DNA from: Candidatus Melainabacteria bacterium RIFCSPHIGHO2_02_FULL_34_12
GTDB taxonomy: Bacteria; Cyanobacteriota; Vampirovibrionia; 2-02-FULL-35-15
Length of the DNA: 46,671 nucleotides
Assembly (NCBI GenBank): GCA_001784555.1
Contig: MFRM01000007.1
Location: 90,486 to 137,156, forward strand
Direction of reading: 5' to 3'
Below the pieces are notes generated by a model. It had not been told where the DNA came from. It did not search any database and was given only the letters and a program-made list of their open reading frames with translations. Shown piece by piece: positions 35,298 through 43,815 of this stretch. The first letter of the stretch is position 1. Every line of letters starts with the position of its first letter. A program made the position numbers and the translations under genes.

Positions 35298-35741
35298 CTA
35301 ATGCGTAAAAATTTTATAAAGCCATGGAGGAACTACCCATGAAAGACATCCTGGTAAATTTTTACATTTTTTTCTAACTAGTTTATCTAATGCATCATCT
35401 AAAGAGCCTCTGACACCAGAATCTTTTTCTAGCATAAGTGATAGATACAGTCTTTCATTTATTAATTGAATATCTCTACTTGGATCTCCCAACTCTCCTA
35501 TAATAAAGGCTGCATTTTGGCGATGCTTTGAATTCTTATGATAAAGGGCTTCAAGAAGTCTTGTACGAAAACTAGAATAGTCTAAGTGCTTTAATTTAAT
35601 AATTGCATCGCTTCTTTCTTGCTCATCAGTAGTAGTTAACGCTTTTTTTAAAAGCTCTTCTGGTGTAGGTTCAGTTACAGGAGCTAAAGTAATAGGAGTA
35701 CTTCTTCTTGGAGCATCTGAAGAGGGAACAGGAGCAATCAT
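35298..35741 (-). CDS. Hypothetical protein with HEAT-like helical repeats
   Basis: 147 residues. A Pro/Ser/Thr-rich N-terminus (MIAPVPSSDAPRRSTPITLAP) is followed by helical repeats (LLKKALTTTDEQERSDAIIKL, LLEALYHKNSKHRQNAAFIIGELGD) of the HEAT/PBS-lyase style, ending in LPGCLSWVVPPWLYKIF. No catalytic motif. The neighbouring minus-strand gene (35850-36365) has a similar low-complexity Pro/Ala/Thr start. Possible protein-protein interaction partner; function unknown. Confidence 0.5.
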   Translation of the reverse strand: MIAPVPSSDAPRRSTPITLAPVTEPTPEELLKKALTTTDEQERSDAIIKLKHLDYSSFRTRLLEALYHKNSKHRQNAAFIIGELGDPSRDIQLINERLYLSLMLEKDSGVRGSLDDALDKLVRKKCKNLPGCLSWVVPPWLYKIFTH

Positions 35742-35849
35742 ATTTATATACCTCTCATCCTGAGGTTATCAGCCATTCAAAGATAAAGTCAATAGCTTAA
35801 CTTAAAAATTATATTAATTATTTTTAATCTTTTTAAAAACTTATTATTT

Positions 35850-36365
35850 CTAAGTAGACGGACCGCTTGTAGAACCTGCCTGTGTAATTTCACCGGCTCC
35901 TTGTTCTTGATCTGAATCCTGTAGTGCATCTGGTTGCATTTCTGATTCTGTCTCTAGTTCAACATCACCGGAATCTTCTTTTACATCACCGGATGATTTA
36001 ACTGCTCTGGTTCTAGTTGTGTTAACTGCAGCACCAAACATTGCTGCAAGAACAGCAGGATTTGCCATTGCTGCTTGAGCCATTGCAGTAGCAGTCTGTA
36101 CAATCTGATTTCCACCAGCAGCAACTGCTGGTCCTCTGCCTGCAGGTGCAGTAGTTCCACCTGTAGGTGCTGCAACTCCTGTACCTGATACAGCTACTGC
36201 AGTAGCTACAGCAGGAGCAACAGTAGAAGCATTTGTATTTGCAAGGGCTGCACTTCTTGCTGTTGCAGCAGACTGATTTTGCTGGCCCTGAGGTGCAACT
36301 TTAGTTACTGGCGGTGGAGTTTGTGCCTTTGGTATTCCTGTTAAACTTGAATTTCCTACACTCAT
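35850..36365 (-). CDS. Ala/Thr/Gly-rich low-complexity protein of unknown function
   Basis: 171 residues. A Pro/Gln-rich start (MSVGNSSLTGIPKAQTPPPV) leads into an Ala-rich central part (ATARSAALANTN... MAQAAMANPAVLAAMFGA) and an acidic tail with repeated D-V-E and E-S-E groups (SGDVKEDSGDVELETESEM). No signal peptide or TM helix is clear. It may be a linker-like or surface protein. The ATG at 36365 faces the promoter region shared with the LuxR-type gene. Real coding is supported by codon bias and length but not by homology. Confidence 0.45.
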   Translation of the reverse strand: MSVGNSSLTGIPKAQTPPPVTKVAPQGQQNQSAATARSAALANTNASTVAPAVATAVAVSGTGVAAPTGGTTAPAGRGPAVAAGGNQIVQTATAMAQAAMANPAVLAAMFGAAVNTTRTRAVKSSGDVKEDSGDVELETESEMQPDALQDSDQEQGAGEITQAGSTSGPST

Positions 36366-36735
36366 TTTCTTTATTCCTCTATATATAGAAAGCTTCCTTG
36401 CTTTAACTTATGACATCTGTGCAAGCATCTATTATAAAACATCTGAAATTTTGACGTTTTCTATTGTTTTAAAACTCAATTTTATTAGGCAAAAAAAACA
36501 AAACTTTTACATATTCTTAACCTAAAAAGCAATAAAGCTAACCAGTAAAGCCAACCCTTAACAATCTAATATTTGGATAATTATCTGGAAATGCCTGCGT
36601 ATTCATTGATTTCTATATAACCTAAAGTAGGAAGCTAAGTTTCTTTCTCTAAATCAAATTATCTATCTTAGATTGATAGGGATTAATCCTGGGAATAAAC
36701 CTTACAGTTAACACTTTAAAAGTAAGGAGCAACTT
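36366..36735. other. 370-bp non-coding region between divergent genes
   Basis: No protein frame is visible. It contains several small palindromes, including TCTATATATAGA near 36380 and GGATTAATCC at 36680-36689, and an AAGGAG site at 36724-36729 that fixes the GTG start at 36736. The promoters of the low-complexity gene (minus) and the HTH regulator (plus) must lie here. I see no riboswitch or RNA gene. Confidence 0.5.
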
Positions 36736-37566
36736 GTGTTTTCAAACGAAAATCAAACAAATTATAACCCCTCTAAAGATATTGTACAAGTTTCAATTGC
36801 ACCAGATTTTTTAATTAAGTACAATCCAAGCAGAAAAAGAGCATTACAACTTATCGCTAGCGGATGGTCAAATGCATCCATAGCAGAAGATTTGAATTTT
36901 TCTACAAAGAATATTGAATCAATTACTACTATGTTAATTCGCCTTGCAAAGATTCATGACACAAATGGTCATTTAAATCCAAGGGCAAGACTAGTCGGCA
37001 AATGTTATCATGCAAGAAAATTAAGATATTTCCCATCTCAGGAACCTCCAAATGAATTATTATCAGAAAATCAAACAGCTACGATGTTACTCGTATCAGT
37101 CGGACTTTCAAATAAAACCATAGGGAAAATCCTAGGCATATCGGAAAAGACTGTTGAAAGCAGATTAAATAATTTATTTCTTCAATTTGGAATTAATGCA
37201 AAAGCAAATAAAGTAATAAATCCAAGATTAAGATTAATTGCCATTGCAAATGGAAGACAAAACATTACCCAGGAAGTATTTGATCTTCTATGGCAAAAGA
37301 CAAATAATGTAGATCTGGATCAAGTAGTTAATAATTCACAGGAATTAAGGGAATTAGCCCTACAATTAGCAGCAAAATTAGTAGAAGAAGCTCCAAAACA
37401 CAGAGACAATTCCCACAGACAACAACTACAACAAGTACAACAAGCAGCAGTACAAACTCATACATTTATAAATCCAGCACATGCTTCGCAAAGACTCTAT
37501 AACCGGTTAAATCCAAATCCACAACTTAACCTTAACCCTAACCCTCAAGAACAACCAAAAGAATAA
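36736..37566 (+). CDS. Protein with two LuxR-type helix-turn-helix regions
   Basis: 276 residues from GTG at 36736 (good AAGGAG before it). Two related HTH segments occur: RALQLIASGWSNASIAEDLNFSTKNIESITTMLIRL (about 34-69) and TATMLLVSVGLSNKTIGKILGISEKTVESRLNNLF (about 115-150); both have the A-x-x-L-x-(I/F)-S-x-K-T-V-E pattern of the LuxR/GerE recognition helix. No receiver, GAF or PAS domain. The C-terminal 80 residues are Gln- and Asn-rich and disordered-looking. A DNA-binding regulator is likely; targets and signal are unknown. Confidence 0.7.
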   Translation: MFSNENQTNYNPSKDIVQVSIAPDFLIKYNPSRKRALQLIASGWSNASIAEDLNFSTKNIESITTMLIRLAKIHDTNGHLNPRARLVGKCYHARKLRYFPSQEPPNELLSENQTATMLLVSVGLSNKTIGKILGISEKTVESRLNNLFLQFGINAKANKVINPRLRLIAIANGRQNITQEVFDLLWQKTNNVDLDQVVNNSQELRELALQLAAKLVEEAPKHRDNSHRQQLQQVQQAAVQTHTFINPAHASQRLYNRLNPNPQLNLNPNPQEQPKE

Positions 37567-37576
37567 TATTAGTTAT

Positions 37577-38347
37577 TCACTTTAACTCATTAAAATAAAA
37601 AAATAAAATACTGGAAATAACCATTCCAACTGTTTCAGCTCGAAATATTCTTTTACCTAAAGACACAGGGATAAATCCATTTACTGTAAGTAGCTTTGAT
37701 TCACTTTCACTTAAACCACCTTCCGGTCCTATAACAATTAATACCTTCTGAATCTTATCCTGGACACTATTTAAAACTTCTTTTATTCCATTTATCTGAG
37801 ATCTCTCAAGACACACAAGTTTTAAACTATAAGATGAAAGATTTTGTTTACACAGTTCTTCTATTGAAAGACTGTTTCGAACTATCGGTACAATTCCTCT
37901 CTCCGACTGTTCTGCTGCATCTCTAACAATTCTCTGATAACGGACAATTCTATTATCATCATCTTTTCCAACTTCATTTTCTTCAAATTTTACAACTGTC
38001 CTTTCTGTAATTAAAGGAATAAATTCACAAATTCCAATCTCAGTGTTTTTCTGAAGAGAATAATCAAACTTTGGTCCTTTTAAAAGTGCTTGTGCAATAG
38101 TAATTTTTAAATCTGGTTCAGTATTTAATGCGCGACGACTTAAAAGCCTGCATTGAACTGCCCTTGGAAGAAGTGAGATAATCTGTGCATTATAAGCTAT
38201 ACCACTTCCATCCAAAAGAACAATCTGATCATCTGTTCTCAGGCGCAAAACACGTGAAATCTTATGAAGCTGGTCAGGACTTGATAAACTAGCCTTTTTT
38301 TCCTGCCAGTTTATTTCTTTTAATGGTATAAAAAATCTTGGAATCAT
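37577..38347 (-). CDS. rsmE: 16S rRNA m3U1498 methyltransferase
   Basis: 256 residues. IGPEGGLSESESKLL near 208 and LGKRIFRAETVGMVISSILFF near 230 form the SPOUT knot; HKISRVLRLRTDDQIVLLDG near 28-46 is the N-terminal PUA-like part. It methylates U1498 of 16S rRNA. It is on the minus strand and divergent from the HExxH gene, 31 bases away. Confidence 0.95.
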   Translation of the reverse strand: MIPRFFIPLKEINWQEKKASLSSPDQLHKISRVLRLRTDDQIVLLDGSGIAYNAQIISLLPRAVQCRLLSRRALNTEPDLKITIAQALLKGPKFDYSLQKNTEIGICEFIPLITERTVVKFEENEVGKDDDNRIVRYQRIVRDAAEQSERGIVPIVRNSLSIEELCKQNLSSYSLKLVCLERSQINGIKEVLNSVQDKIQKVLIVIGPEGGLSESESKLLTVNGFIPVSLGKRIFRAETVGMVISSILFFYFNELK

Positions 38348-38378
38348 TTCATTTATAATGTAACATTATAAGAGAAAT

Positions 38379-38927
38379 ATGCAAGAGCAAAACATATCAA
38401 ACAACAAACGATGGTGGACTGGGTTCAAAGGTGAACATAACTTCACTCTTGAGAACGGACTTTTAACAGTATATATATATGATCCTCCTCCTTATTCACA
38501 TAAAGAAATAAAAGCTGAATTAAATCCACATACACCTTTTGGTCATGAATTAAGTCATCTTTTAAGCGGTGCTTTTTATTTTAAAGGTTTTGATCCTTCT
38601 GGTGCTTATATATGGGGTGAGAAAATAGATGATTCTTTTGATCCAGGGCGTGCTTTATTTTATGAATCCTGGGTTATTCATGGTCAGGTTTTAAGTGATG
38701 CAAATATAGATCTGGATTTTAAACTTGAACATCATGCAAAAGGCAGATTTTTTCTAGAGGATACTTTTCCAATGCTTTATAAAGTACCAATTCCAGACAA
38801 ATGGGTTCAACGCTGGGATAAATTAAAAGAACAAATTGATGAGCTTACTAATTTTAGAAAAGAATTAACTATAGATCCATGGTGGCCAAAAGGTTTTGAG
38901 AGAATTAGACTTGGAAAATTAAAATAA
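38379..38927 (+). CDS. Unknown protein with an HExxH motif
   Basis: 182 residues, no signal peptide, no TM. Near residue 55 is [17 protein letters not shown], which fits the zinc-protease motif HExxH with flanking hydrophobic residues. Downstream, [17 protein letters not shown] and [18 protein letters not shown] offer His/Glu residues that could be a third ligand. I do not recognise the family; the motif could be coincidental. The end overlaps the convergent YyaL gene by 9 bases. Cytoplasmic metallopeptidase is a hypothesis only. Confidence 0.45.
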   Translation: MQEQNISNNKRWWTGFKGEHNFTLENGLLTVYIYDPPPYSHKEIKAELNPHTPFGHELSHLLSGAFYFKGFDPSGAYIWGEKIDDSFDPGRALFYESWVIHGQVLSDANIDLDFKLEHHAKGRFFLEDTFPMLYKVPIPDKWVQRWDKLKEQIDELTNFRKELTIDPWWPKGFERIRLGKLK

Positions 38928-40988
38928 TAAATTTTCAACTTCCGTAATCGGAGATTTACATGCAAAGTTTTCACAGACATAGACAGTAGTTTTCCCATCA
39001 AGAGACTGACATTTAGCCGTAAAATCTGATACTGAATCAATGTTTTTTGACTCGTCATTAATAGATTTAAACAAAAGCACACTATTTGGCAAATAATGTT
39101 TTTTAATTTCATTTAAAATATTTTTTGTTTCTTGTGAATTTAAGTCTCCCGTAACTATTATTTCAAGCGGCTTCCATCTGACAAAAGCAATTGCACTTAA
39201 AAACCATGTATGAGAGATTGGTGATTGTTTTACATTTTCAGAGATAGCTTTTTCTAAATTAGCTATATATTCATCGTATCTTTTATTCCCGGTGATTTTT
39301 GCTAATCTTATCAGATTCATTAATGCTACAGAATTACCAGATGGCATAGCACCATCATAAATTTCCTTATGTCGTACTATAAGTTTTTCCTGAATGTCCG
39401 ATGTAAAATAAAAACCACCAGTATGTTCATCCCAAAAATGTTTTATAAGATATTCATTTAGTTCTATGGCAGATTTTAAATAATTAACATTAAATGTAGC
39501 CTCATAAAGTTCAAGCAACCCCCATACCAGACATGAATAATCATCAGTGTTTGCAAGTACTTGTGATTTACCATTCCTAAAAGAATGAAAGAGATTACCC
39601 TTTTCATTCACTAAATCTTTAAATATAAATTTAACTGCATTCTCAGCCAGAGATAAATATTTACTATTTTCAAAAACACTGGCTGCTTTTGACAAGGCAG
39701 CAATCATAAGCCCATTCCAGCTAACTAAAATTTTATCGTCCTTTAAAGGATGAATGCGTTTTTTACGAGCTGTAAATAATTTCTGCCTGATTTTTTCAAT
39801 CTTTTCATATAATTCCTCTTCATCTTCACTGATAGTATTTTTTAAATGCAGAATATTCATTCTAGTTTTTTCTCTGGTAGCTTCCTCCAGGTAATTGCCT
39901 TTTTTCTCAACATTAAATATTTTTACAGCTAATTCAAGCTCATCCTTTTCTAATACTGAAACAATCTCTTCATAAGACCAGACATAAAATTTACCTTCTT
40001 CACCTTCACTGTCAGCATCAAGAGCACAGTAAAATCCACCTTCATCAGAAGTCATGTCCCGTGAAATATATTCAAATATTTCTTCAGTTATTTTTTTATA
40101 TACTGGATTATGTGTAGCCTGAAAGGCTTCAATATAAGACATTGCAATCATTGCCTGGTCATAAAGCATTTTTTCAAAATGCGGGACTAACCATTTCGAA
40201 TCAGTGGAATATCTATGGAAACCAAAGCCAATATGATCATAAATACCGCCATTACGCATAGACTGAAGAGTTTTCTCAACCATATGCAATACCTCGTCGT
40301 CACCTTTATGTTTCCAATAGCGAAGAAGAAAAAGTAAATTATGTGCTGTAGGAAATTTCGGTGCTGTACCAAAACCTCCACTTTCAGGATCAAATTGCCT
40401 TTTTAAGTAAGCATAGGCATTTTCAAAAATGTTTTCTTCAATAACACTCCCACTAGGAAAGCTTGAAACTTGATTTAAAATATTTATCATTTGATTAGTT
40501 GATTCATTTACATCTTCTTTTTTATTCTGCCATACATCAGTAATACTAGGTAATAAACCCTTCATTCCAATCCGACCGTACCTGTTTTCTTTCGGGAAAT
40601 AAGTACCTGCAAAAAACGGTTTTTTCTCAGGTGTTAAAAAAACAGTAAGAGGCCATCCCCCGCTTCCAGTCATGATTTGGCAAACAGTCATATAAATACC
40701 GTCAATATCCGGTCTTTCTTCCCTGTCTACTTTTATTGAAATAAAATATTTATTCATTAATTCTGCAACTTCATCATCCTCAAAAGATTCTTTTTCCATA
40801 ACATGGCACCAGTGACAGGTAGAATATCCGATTGATAAAAATATTGGTTTATTTTCTTTTTTTGCTTTTTCAAATGCTTCTTCACACCATGAATACCAGT
40901 TCACAGGATTATAAGCATGTTGAAGAAGATACGGGCTCTTTTCATTGATTAGTTTGTTTGCTTTTTTATTTACAGTTTCTGACATCAA
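38919..40988 (-). CDS. YyaL/DUF255-type thioredoxin-fold protein
   Basis: 689 residues. The N-terminal DUF255 domain has [17 protein letters not shown] near 18-34 and [14 protein letters not shown] near 57-70 with C58-x2-C61; the rest is an (alpha/alpha) toroid like N-acylglucosamine 2-epimerase ([30 protein letters not shown]). YyaL and SSP411 proteins belong here. The role is unsettled; redox or glycan-processing is often suggested. It is separated from tnaA by 38 bases on the same strand. Confidence 0.88.
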   Translation of the reverse strand: MMSETVNKKANKLINEKSPYLLQHAYNPVNWYSWCEEAFEKAKKENKPIFLSIGYSTCHWCHVMEKESFEDDEVAELMNKYFISIKVDREERPDIDGIYMTVCQIMTGSGGWPLTVFLTPEKKPFFAGTYFPKENRYGRIGMKGLLPSITDVWQNKKEDVNESTNQMINILNQVSSFPSGSVIEENIFENAYAYLKRQFDPESGGFGTAPKFPTAHNLLFLLRYWKHKGDDEVLHMVEKTLQSMRNGGIYDHIGFGFHRYSTDSKWLVPHFEKMLYDQAMIAMSYIEAFQATHNPVYKKITEEIFEYISRDMTSDEGGFYCALDADSEGEEGKFYVWSYEEIVSVLEKDELELAVKIFNVEKKGNYLEEATREKTRMNILHLKNTISEDEEELYEKIEKIRQKLFTARKKRIHPLKDDKILVSWNGLMIAALSKAASVFENSKYLSLAENAVKFIFKDLVNEKGNLFHSFRNGKSQVLANTDDYSCLVWGLLELYEATFNVNYLKSAIELNEYLIKHFWDEHTGGFYFTSDIQEKLIVRHKEIYDGAMPSGNSVALMNLIRLAKITGNKRYDEYIANLEKAISENVKQSPISHTWFLSAIAFVRWKPLEIIVTGDLNSQETKNILNEIKKHYLPNSVLLFKSINDESKNIDSVSDFTAKCQSLDGKTTVYVCENFACKSPITEVENLLF

Positions 40989-41026
40989 TATGTTTATTGT
41001 AAAAATCCTTAAGACTTATATCTGAT

Positions 41027-42409
41027 TTAACTTACTGGTGCAAGTTTAGCCGTGAAATGCCCAAGATACTCAGGTGCCTCTAAAATCCTAAGTCCTTGTA
41101 TAAGATCTTTCTTTTTTGCAACTTCTCCAAATACTTCAATTACAAAATCAATATGACTCTGAGTATAAACCCTTCGTGGAATTGCTAATCTGACCAGTTC
41201 CATGGACGCTGGTATAAACTTTCCTTTTTCATCATGCTTACCAAACATTAAGCTGCCAATTTCAGAGGCTCTTATGCCACCTTCCAGATATAATGCACAA
41301 GCTAAAGCCTGAGCAGGCAATTTTTCAACCGGTATTGATGGTAAGAACTTTTTAGCATTTACATAAACTGCATGTCCACCTGGAGGTTCAACGATAGGAA
41401 CACCATGTTTTCTTAAACCTTCACCAAGATAAGCCACTGATTTTAGTCTGTAATTTAAATATTCTTCATCAAGAACTTCTTTTAAACCCTGTGCTATGGC
41501 TTCCAGATCCCTGCCAGCAAGTCCTCCATAAGTAGGAAATCCTTCACCCAAGATTTCAATTTCCCTTGCACGCTTAGCCCACTCAGTATTATTCATGGCT
41601 AAAAATCCACCAATATTTACAAGAGCATCTTTTTTAGCACTCATTAAACAACCATCAGCATGTGAAAACATTTCTTTTGCAATTTCTTTTGGGGTTTTAT
41701 TTTCAAATCCTTTTTCATATAATTTTATAAAATAAGCATTTTCAGCAAATCGTGCTGCATCTATAAAAAACGGTATTTTATATTTTTTACAGATATTACT
41801 GACTTCTTTCATGTTTTTCATTGAAACAGGCTGCCCACCCAGTGAATTATTTGTCACTGTCATAATGACCATTGAAACAGACTGACCTTTTTCTTTTAAA
41901 TTTCTTTCAAGGGCTAGAACATCCATATCACCCTTAAACAGTCCAGGTTTTTCAAAATCCAGAGCTTCTTTTATCGGTAAATCCAGTGCTTGGGCTCCTG
42001 TGGCTTCAGCATTAGCACGTGTTGTATCAAAATGGCTGTTTGCAATGATACATTTACCTTTTCCACCAACTATTGAAAATAAAATTCTTTCAGCAGCACG
42101 TCCTTGATGCGTTGGTATAACTTCTTTATAACCAGTCACGTCCTGAACAGCCTTTTCAAAAACAAAAAAACTTCTGGCACCTGCATAAGACTCATCCCCG
42201 CGCATAATTCCAGCCCACTGCTCAGCTGACATAGCTGAAGTACCTGAATCTGTTAAAAGATCTATTAAAACTTTACTGGCTGGAATTTTAAAAAGATTAT
42301 AACTAGCCTGCTCAAGAACTTTTAAACGTTCATCTCTTACAGTAAAACCAAGTGGCTCAACCGATTTAATCTTAAATGGCTCTATAATTGTTTTCCATTG
42401 CCAGGTCAT
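41027..42409 (-). CDS. tnaA: Tryptophanase (PLP beta-eliminating lyase)
   Basis: 460 residues. PLP lysine is Lys260 in MSAKKDALVNIGG. Tryptophanase and tyrosine phenol-lyase share the fold, so the two diagnostic positions were read: HFDTTR at 127-131 has Asp128 where tyrosine phenol-lyase has Thr, and GIRASEIGS near 378-386 has Ile384 where tyrosine phenol-lyase has Arg. Both match tryptophanase. It splits Trp into indole, pyruvate and ammonia. No clear ribosome site precedes ATG 42409; instead the leader contains the tRNA-Pro-like remnant at 42430-42504. YyaL follows on the same strand. Confidence 0.88.
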   Translation of the reverse strand: MTWQWKTIIEPFKIKSVEPLGFTVRDERLKVLEQASYNLFKIPASKVLIDLLTDSGTSAMSAEQWAGIMRGDESYAGARSFFVFEKAVQDVTGYKEVIPTHQGRAAERILFSIVGGKGKCIIANSHFDTTRANAEATGAQALDLPIKEALDFEKPGLFKGDMDVLALERNLKEKGQSVSMVIMTVTNNSLGGQPVSMKNMKEVSNICKKYKIPFFIDAARFAENAYFIKLYEKGFENKTPKEIAKEMFSHADGCLMSAKKDALVNIGGFLAMNNTEWAKRAREIEILGEGFPTYGGLAGRDLEAIAQGLKEVLDEEYLNYRLKSVAYLGEGLRKHGVPIVEPPGGHAVYVNAKKFLPSIPVEKLPAQALACALYLEGGIRASEIGSLMFGKHDEKGKFIPASMELVRLAIPRRVYTQSHIDFVIEVFGEVAKKKDLIQGLRILEAPEYLGHFTAKLAPVS

Positions 42410-42429
42410 TAGGTAATTTTACTACAAAT

Positions 42430-42504
42430 CGGGAAGACAGGATTTGCCCCTTTTAGGGGCGGGAACCCACAATCTTCCGCACCCGAAACGAGCGCTCTAC
42501 CAAG
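42430..42504 (-). pseudogene. tRNA-Pro(CGG) remnant with hairpin insertion in the T-loop
   Basis: It matches the intact tRNA-Pro at 43206-43279 over the 3' three-quarters: 21 bases (42470-42490) and 12 bases (42493-42504) are identical, and the acceptor 3' side and T-stem match at 14 of 17 positions. The T-loop is split by 17 bases (42447-42463) containing CCCCTTTTAGGGG, a small hairpin. The D-stem 5' half and the 5' acceptor strand are lost (the D-arm now pairs badly), so it cannot be a working tRNA. It lies in sense direction just upstream of tnaA. Confidence 0.8.
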
Positions 42505-42575
42505 CTAAGTTATTAGTATTATGAGGAATTGTTAGTTAAAACTCTTGACTTAAGGGTATAATTTATACTACTATT

Positions 42576-42611
42576 AGTAGGATACAAAGTAGGATACAAA
42601 GTAGGATAAAG
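42576..42611. promoter_or_regulatory. Three tandem 12-bp direct repeats upstream of antitoxin gene
   Basis: AGTAGGATACAA occurs at 42576-42587 and 42588-42599, and a third copy AGTAGGATAAAG at 42600-42611, ending 10 bases before the ATG of the antitoxin. A TATAAT hexamer lies at 42557-42562. Iteron-like repeats at this place are typical binding sites of ribbon-helix-helix antitoxins that repress their own operon, so an operator is likely. Binding is inferred. Confidence 0.6.
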
Positions 42612-42621
42612 GGGTAATAAA

Positions 42622-42849
42622 ATGTCTGTAAAAATCTCGATATCACTAGACAATGAGCTTGCTAAGTTAATTAAAGCAGAGGCAGAAAAAACTGGCCGAA
42701 GTGTTAGTGAATTAATAGCAGATGCCATTAAAGCTTATAGGAAATTAAAGCGAATTCAAGCATATACTAGATTTGCTAAGTCAAAAGTAGCAAAAGAATT
42801 ATCTACTTTTGAAAAAGCACAATTTGAGGTAGCAAAAAGTCTTGGTTAG
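42622..42849 (+). CDS. Ribbon-helix-helix antitoxin
   Basis: 75 residues. MSVKISISLDNELAKLIKAEAEKTGRSVSELIADAIKAY is a standard RHH/CopG fold: a beta strand, then two helices. The C-terminal half is charged and likely wraps the toxin. AAAGGGG precedes the ATG at about 8 bases. The stop overlaps the start of the toxin gene by 8 bases. Repeat operators lie just upstream. The pair is bracketed by tRNA-Pro copies. Confidence 0.88.
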   Translation: MSVKISISLDNELAKLIKAEAEKTGRSVSELIADAIKAYRKLKRIQAYTRFAKSKVAKELSTFEKAQFEVAKSLG

Positions 42850-43201
42850 TAAAGAAATAAGACAAAATGAGATTTGGTTAGTTAATTATGAACCATCTCG
42901 GAAAGGTGAGCTTGGTAAAACTGCAAGACCTTCGATAGTAGTTCAAAATAATGAAGGGTGTGTTTTATTAGATACAATCACAGTCATTCCTACATCTACA
43001 AAGATTGAGCAATATGATGAAATTTATATTTATCTTAAGCCTACAAAACAAAATGGACTAAATAAACCAAGTGCAGCAATTTGTTCTCATTTGTATACAA
43101 TAAGCAAAAATAATTTTATTAAAAAAATAGGTACGCTAAATCAGCAAGAAATAGAAACCATAACCAGGGCAATTACTTTACATTTAGATATTGATGTTTG
43201 A
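42842..43201 (+). CDS. MazF/PemK-family toxin (predicted mRNA endoribonuclease)
   Basis: 119 residues from a TTG at 42842, overlapping the antitoxin by 8 bases; no in-frame ATG is nearer. RQNEIWLVNYEPSRKGELGKTARPSIVVQN is the MazF N-terminal core with the catalytic Arg in the K-T-A-R-P context, and VIPTSTK and SAAICSHLYTISKNNF are the later conserved strands. MazF toxins cut mRNA at short sequence motifs. The stop (43199-43201) is only 4 bases from the tRNA-Pro 3' end. Confidence 0.88.
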   Translation: MVSKEIRQNEIWLVNYEPSRKGELGKTARPSIVVQNNEGCVLLDTITVIPTSTKIEQYDEIYIYLKPTKQNGLNKPSAAICSHLYTISKNNFIKKIGTLNQQEIETITRAITLHLDIDV

Positions 43202-43205
43202 AATA

Positions 43206-43279
43206 TCGGAGAGACGGGATTTGAACCCGCAATCTTCCGCACCCGAAACGGACGCTCTACCAAGTTGAGCCACTCCCCG
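43206..43279 (-). tRNA. tRNA-Pro (anticodon CGG)
   Basis: Minus strand: acceptor CGGGGAG/CTCTCCG (7 bp), D-stem GCTC/GAGC, anticodon stem TCCGT/GCGGA with loop TTCGGGT and anticodon CGG, T-stem GCGGG/CCCGT with loop TTCAAAT. Discriminator A at 43206; CCA is not encoded. 74 nt. It reads CCG proline codons. A fragment of the same gene is at 42430-42504. Confidence 0.95.
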
Positions 43280-43318
43280 ATTAATCTGGATTTTCAGCAT
43301 CTAATATAATATCAGTAT

Positions 43319-43813
43319 ATGATCGATGAATTGACTTTTAATCAGTTAAAAGTAAATAAGGCACTAGAAAGAGATTGGAAATTAATCCTTGAAATATTAA
43401 AAGAAACAGAATTAATAATTGGTTTCACAGGAAAAGAGAATTATAAGGATTTTTATATAGTAATAGATATAAATCAAAAAATAATTGCCTGCTTTGCAAT
43501 ATATATTGAAAACAATATTGGCATACTTAAATATTTTGCTGTAAATCCTAAAATACAATCCAAGGGAGTTGGGAAATACCTTGCTAATGAAATCCTTCCC
43601 GGACTAGCGAAAGGATTAGGTCTAACAAAATTGTATTTAGCAGCAGGAAATAAAGACCCTTTTACATCATTTTATTTTTGGCAAAAAACGGCTTTTAAGC
43701 AGATTTCAAAAAATGATATTAAAGATAAATATTTTTTAAACTATTTTTCTGATGTAATTAATAAATTTTCAAACTATTTTGGGGATTCTTCTGCTTTTTA
43801 TATTGAAATCTAG
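43319..43813 (+). CDS. GNAT-family N-acetyltransferase
   Basis: 164 residues. A single GNAT fold with FAVNPKIQSKGVGKYLANEILP at about 80-101 carrying the Q-x-x-G-x-G acetyl-CoA loop. It resembles small cytoplasmic acetyltransferases; the acceptor is unknown. It begins 39 bases after the tRNA and ends 2 bases before the convergent response regulator gene. The C-terminus NYFGDSSAFYIEI is the expected last strand. Confidence 0.8.
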   Translation: MIDELTFNQLKVNKALERDWKLILEILKETELIIGFTGKENYKDFYIVIDINQKIIACFAIYIENNIGILKYFAVNPKIQSKGVGKYLANEILPGLAKGLGLTKLYLAAGNKDPFTSFYFWQKTAFKQISKNDIKDKYFLNYFSDVINKFSNYFGDSSAFYIEI

Positions 43814-43815
43814 CC

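Noticed and set aside
42430-42504. A functional second tRNA-Pro with an intron
   Set aside because: Besides the T-loop insertion, the 5' acceptor strand and 5' D-stem are missing and the anticodon stem is weakened, so a mature tRNA cannot form.
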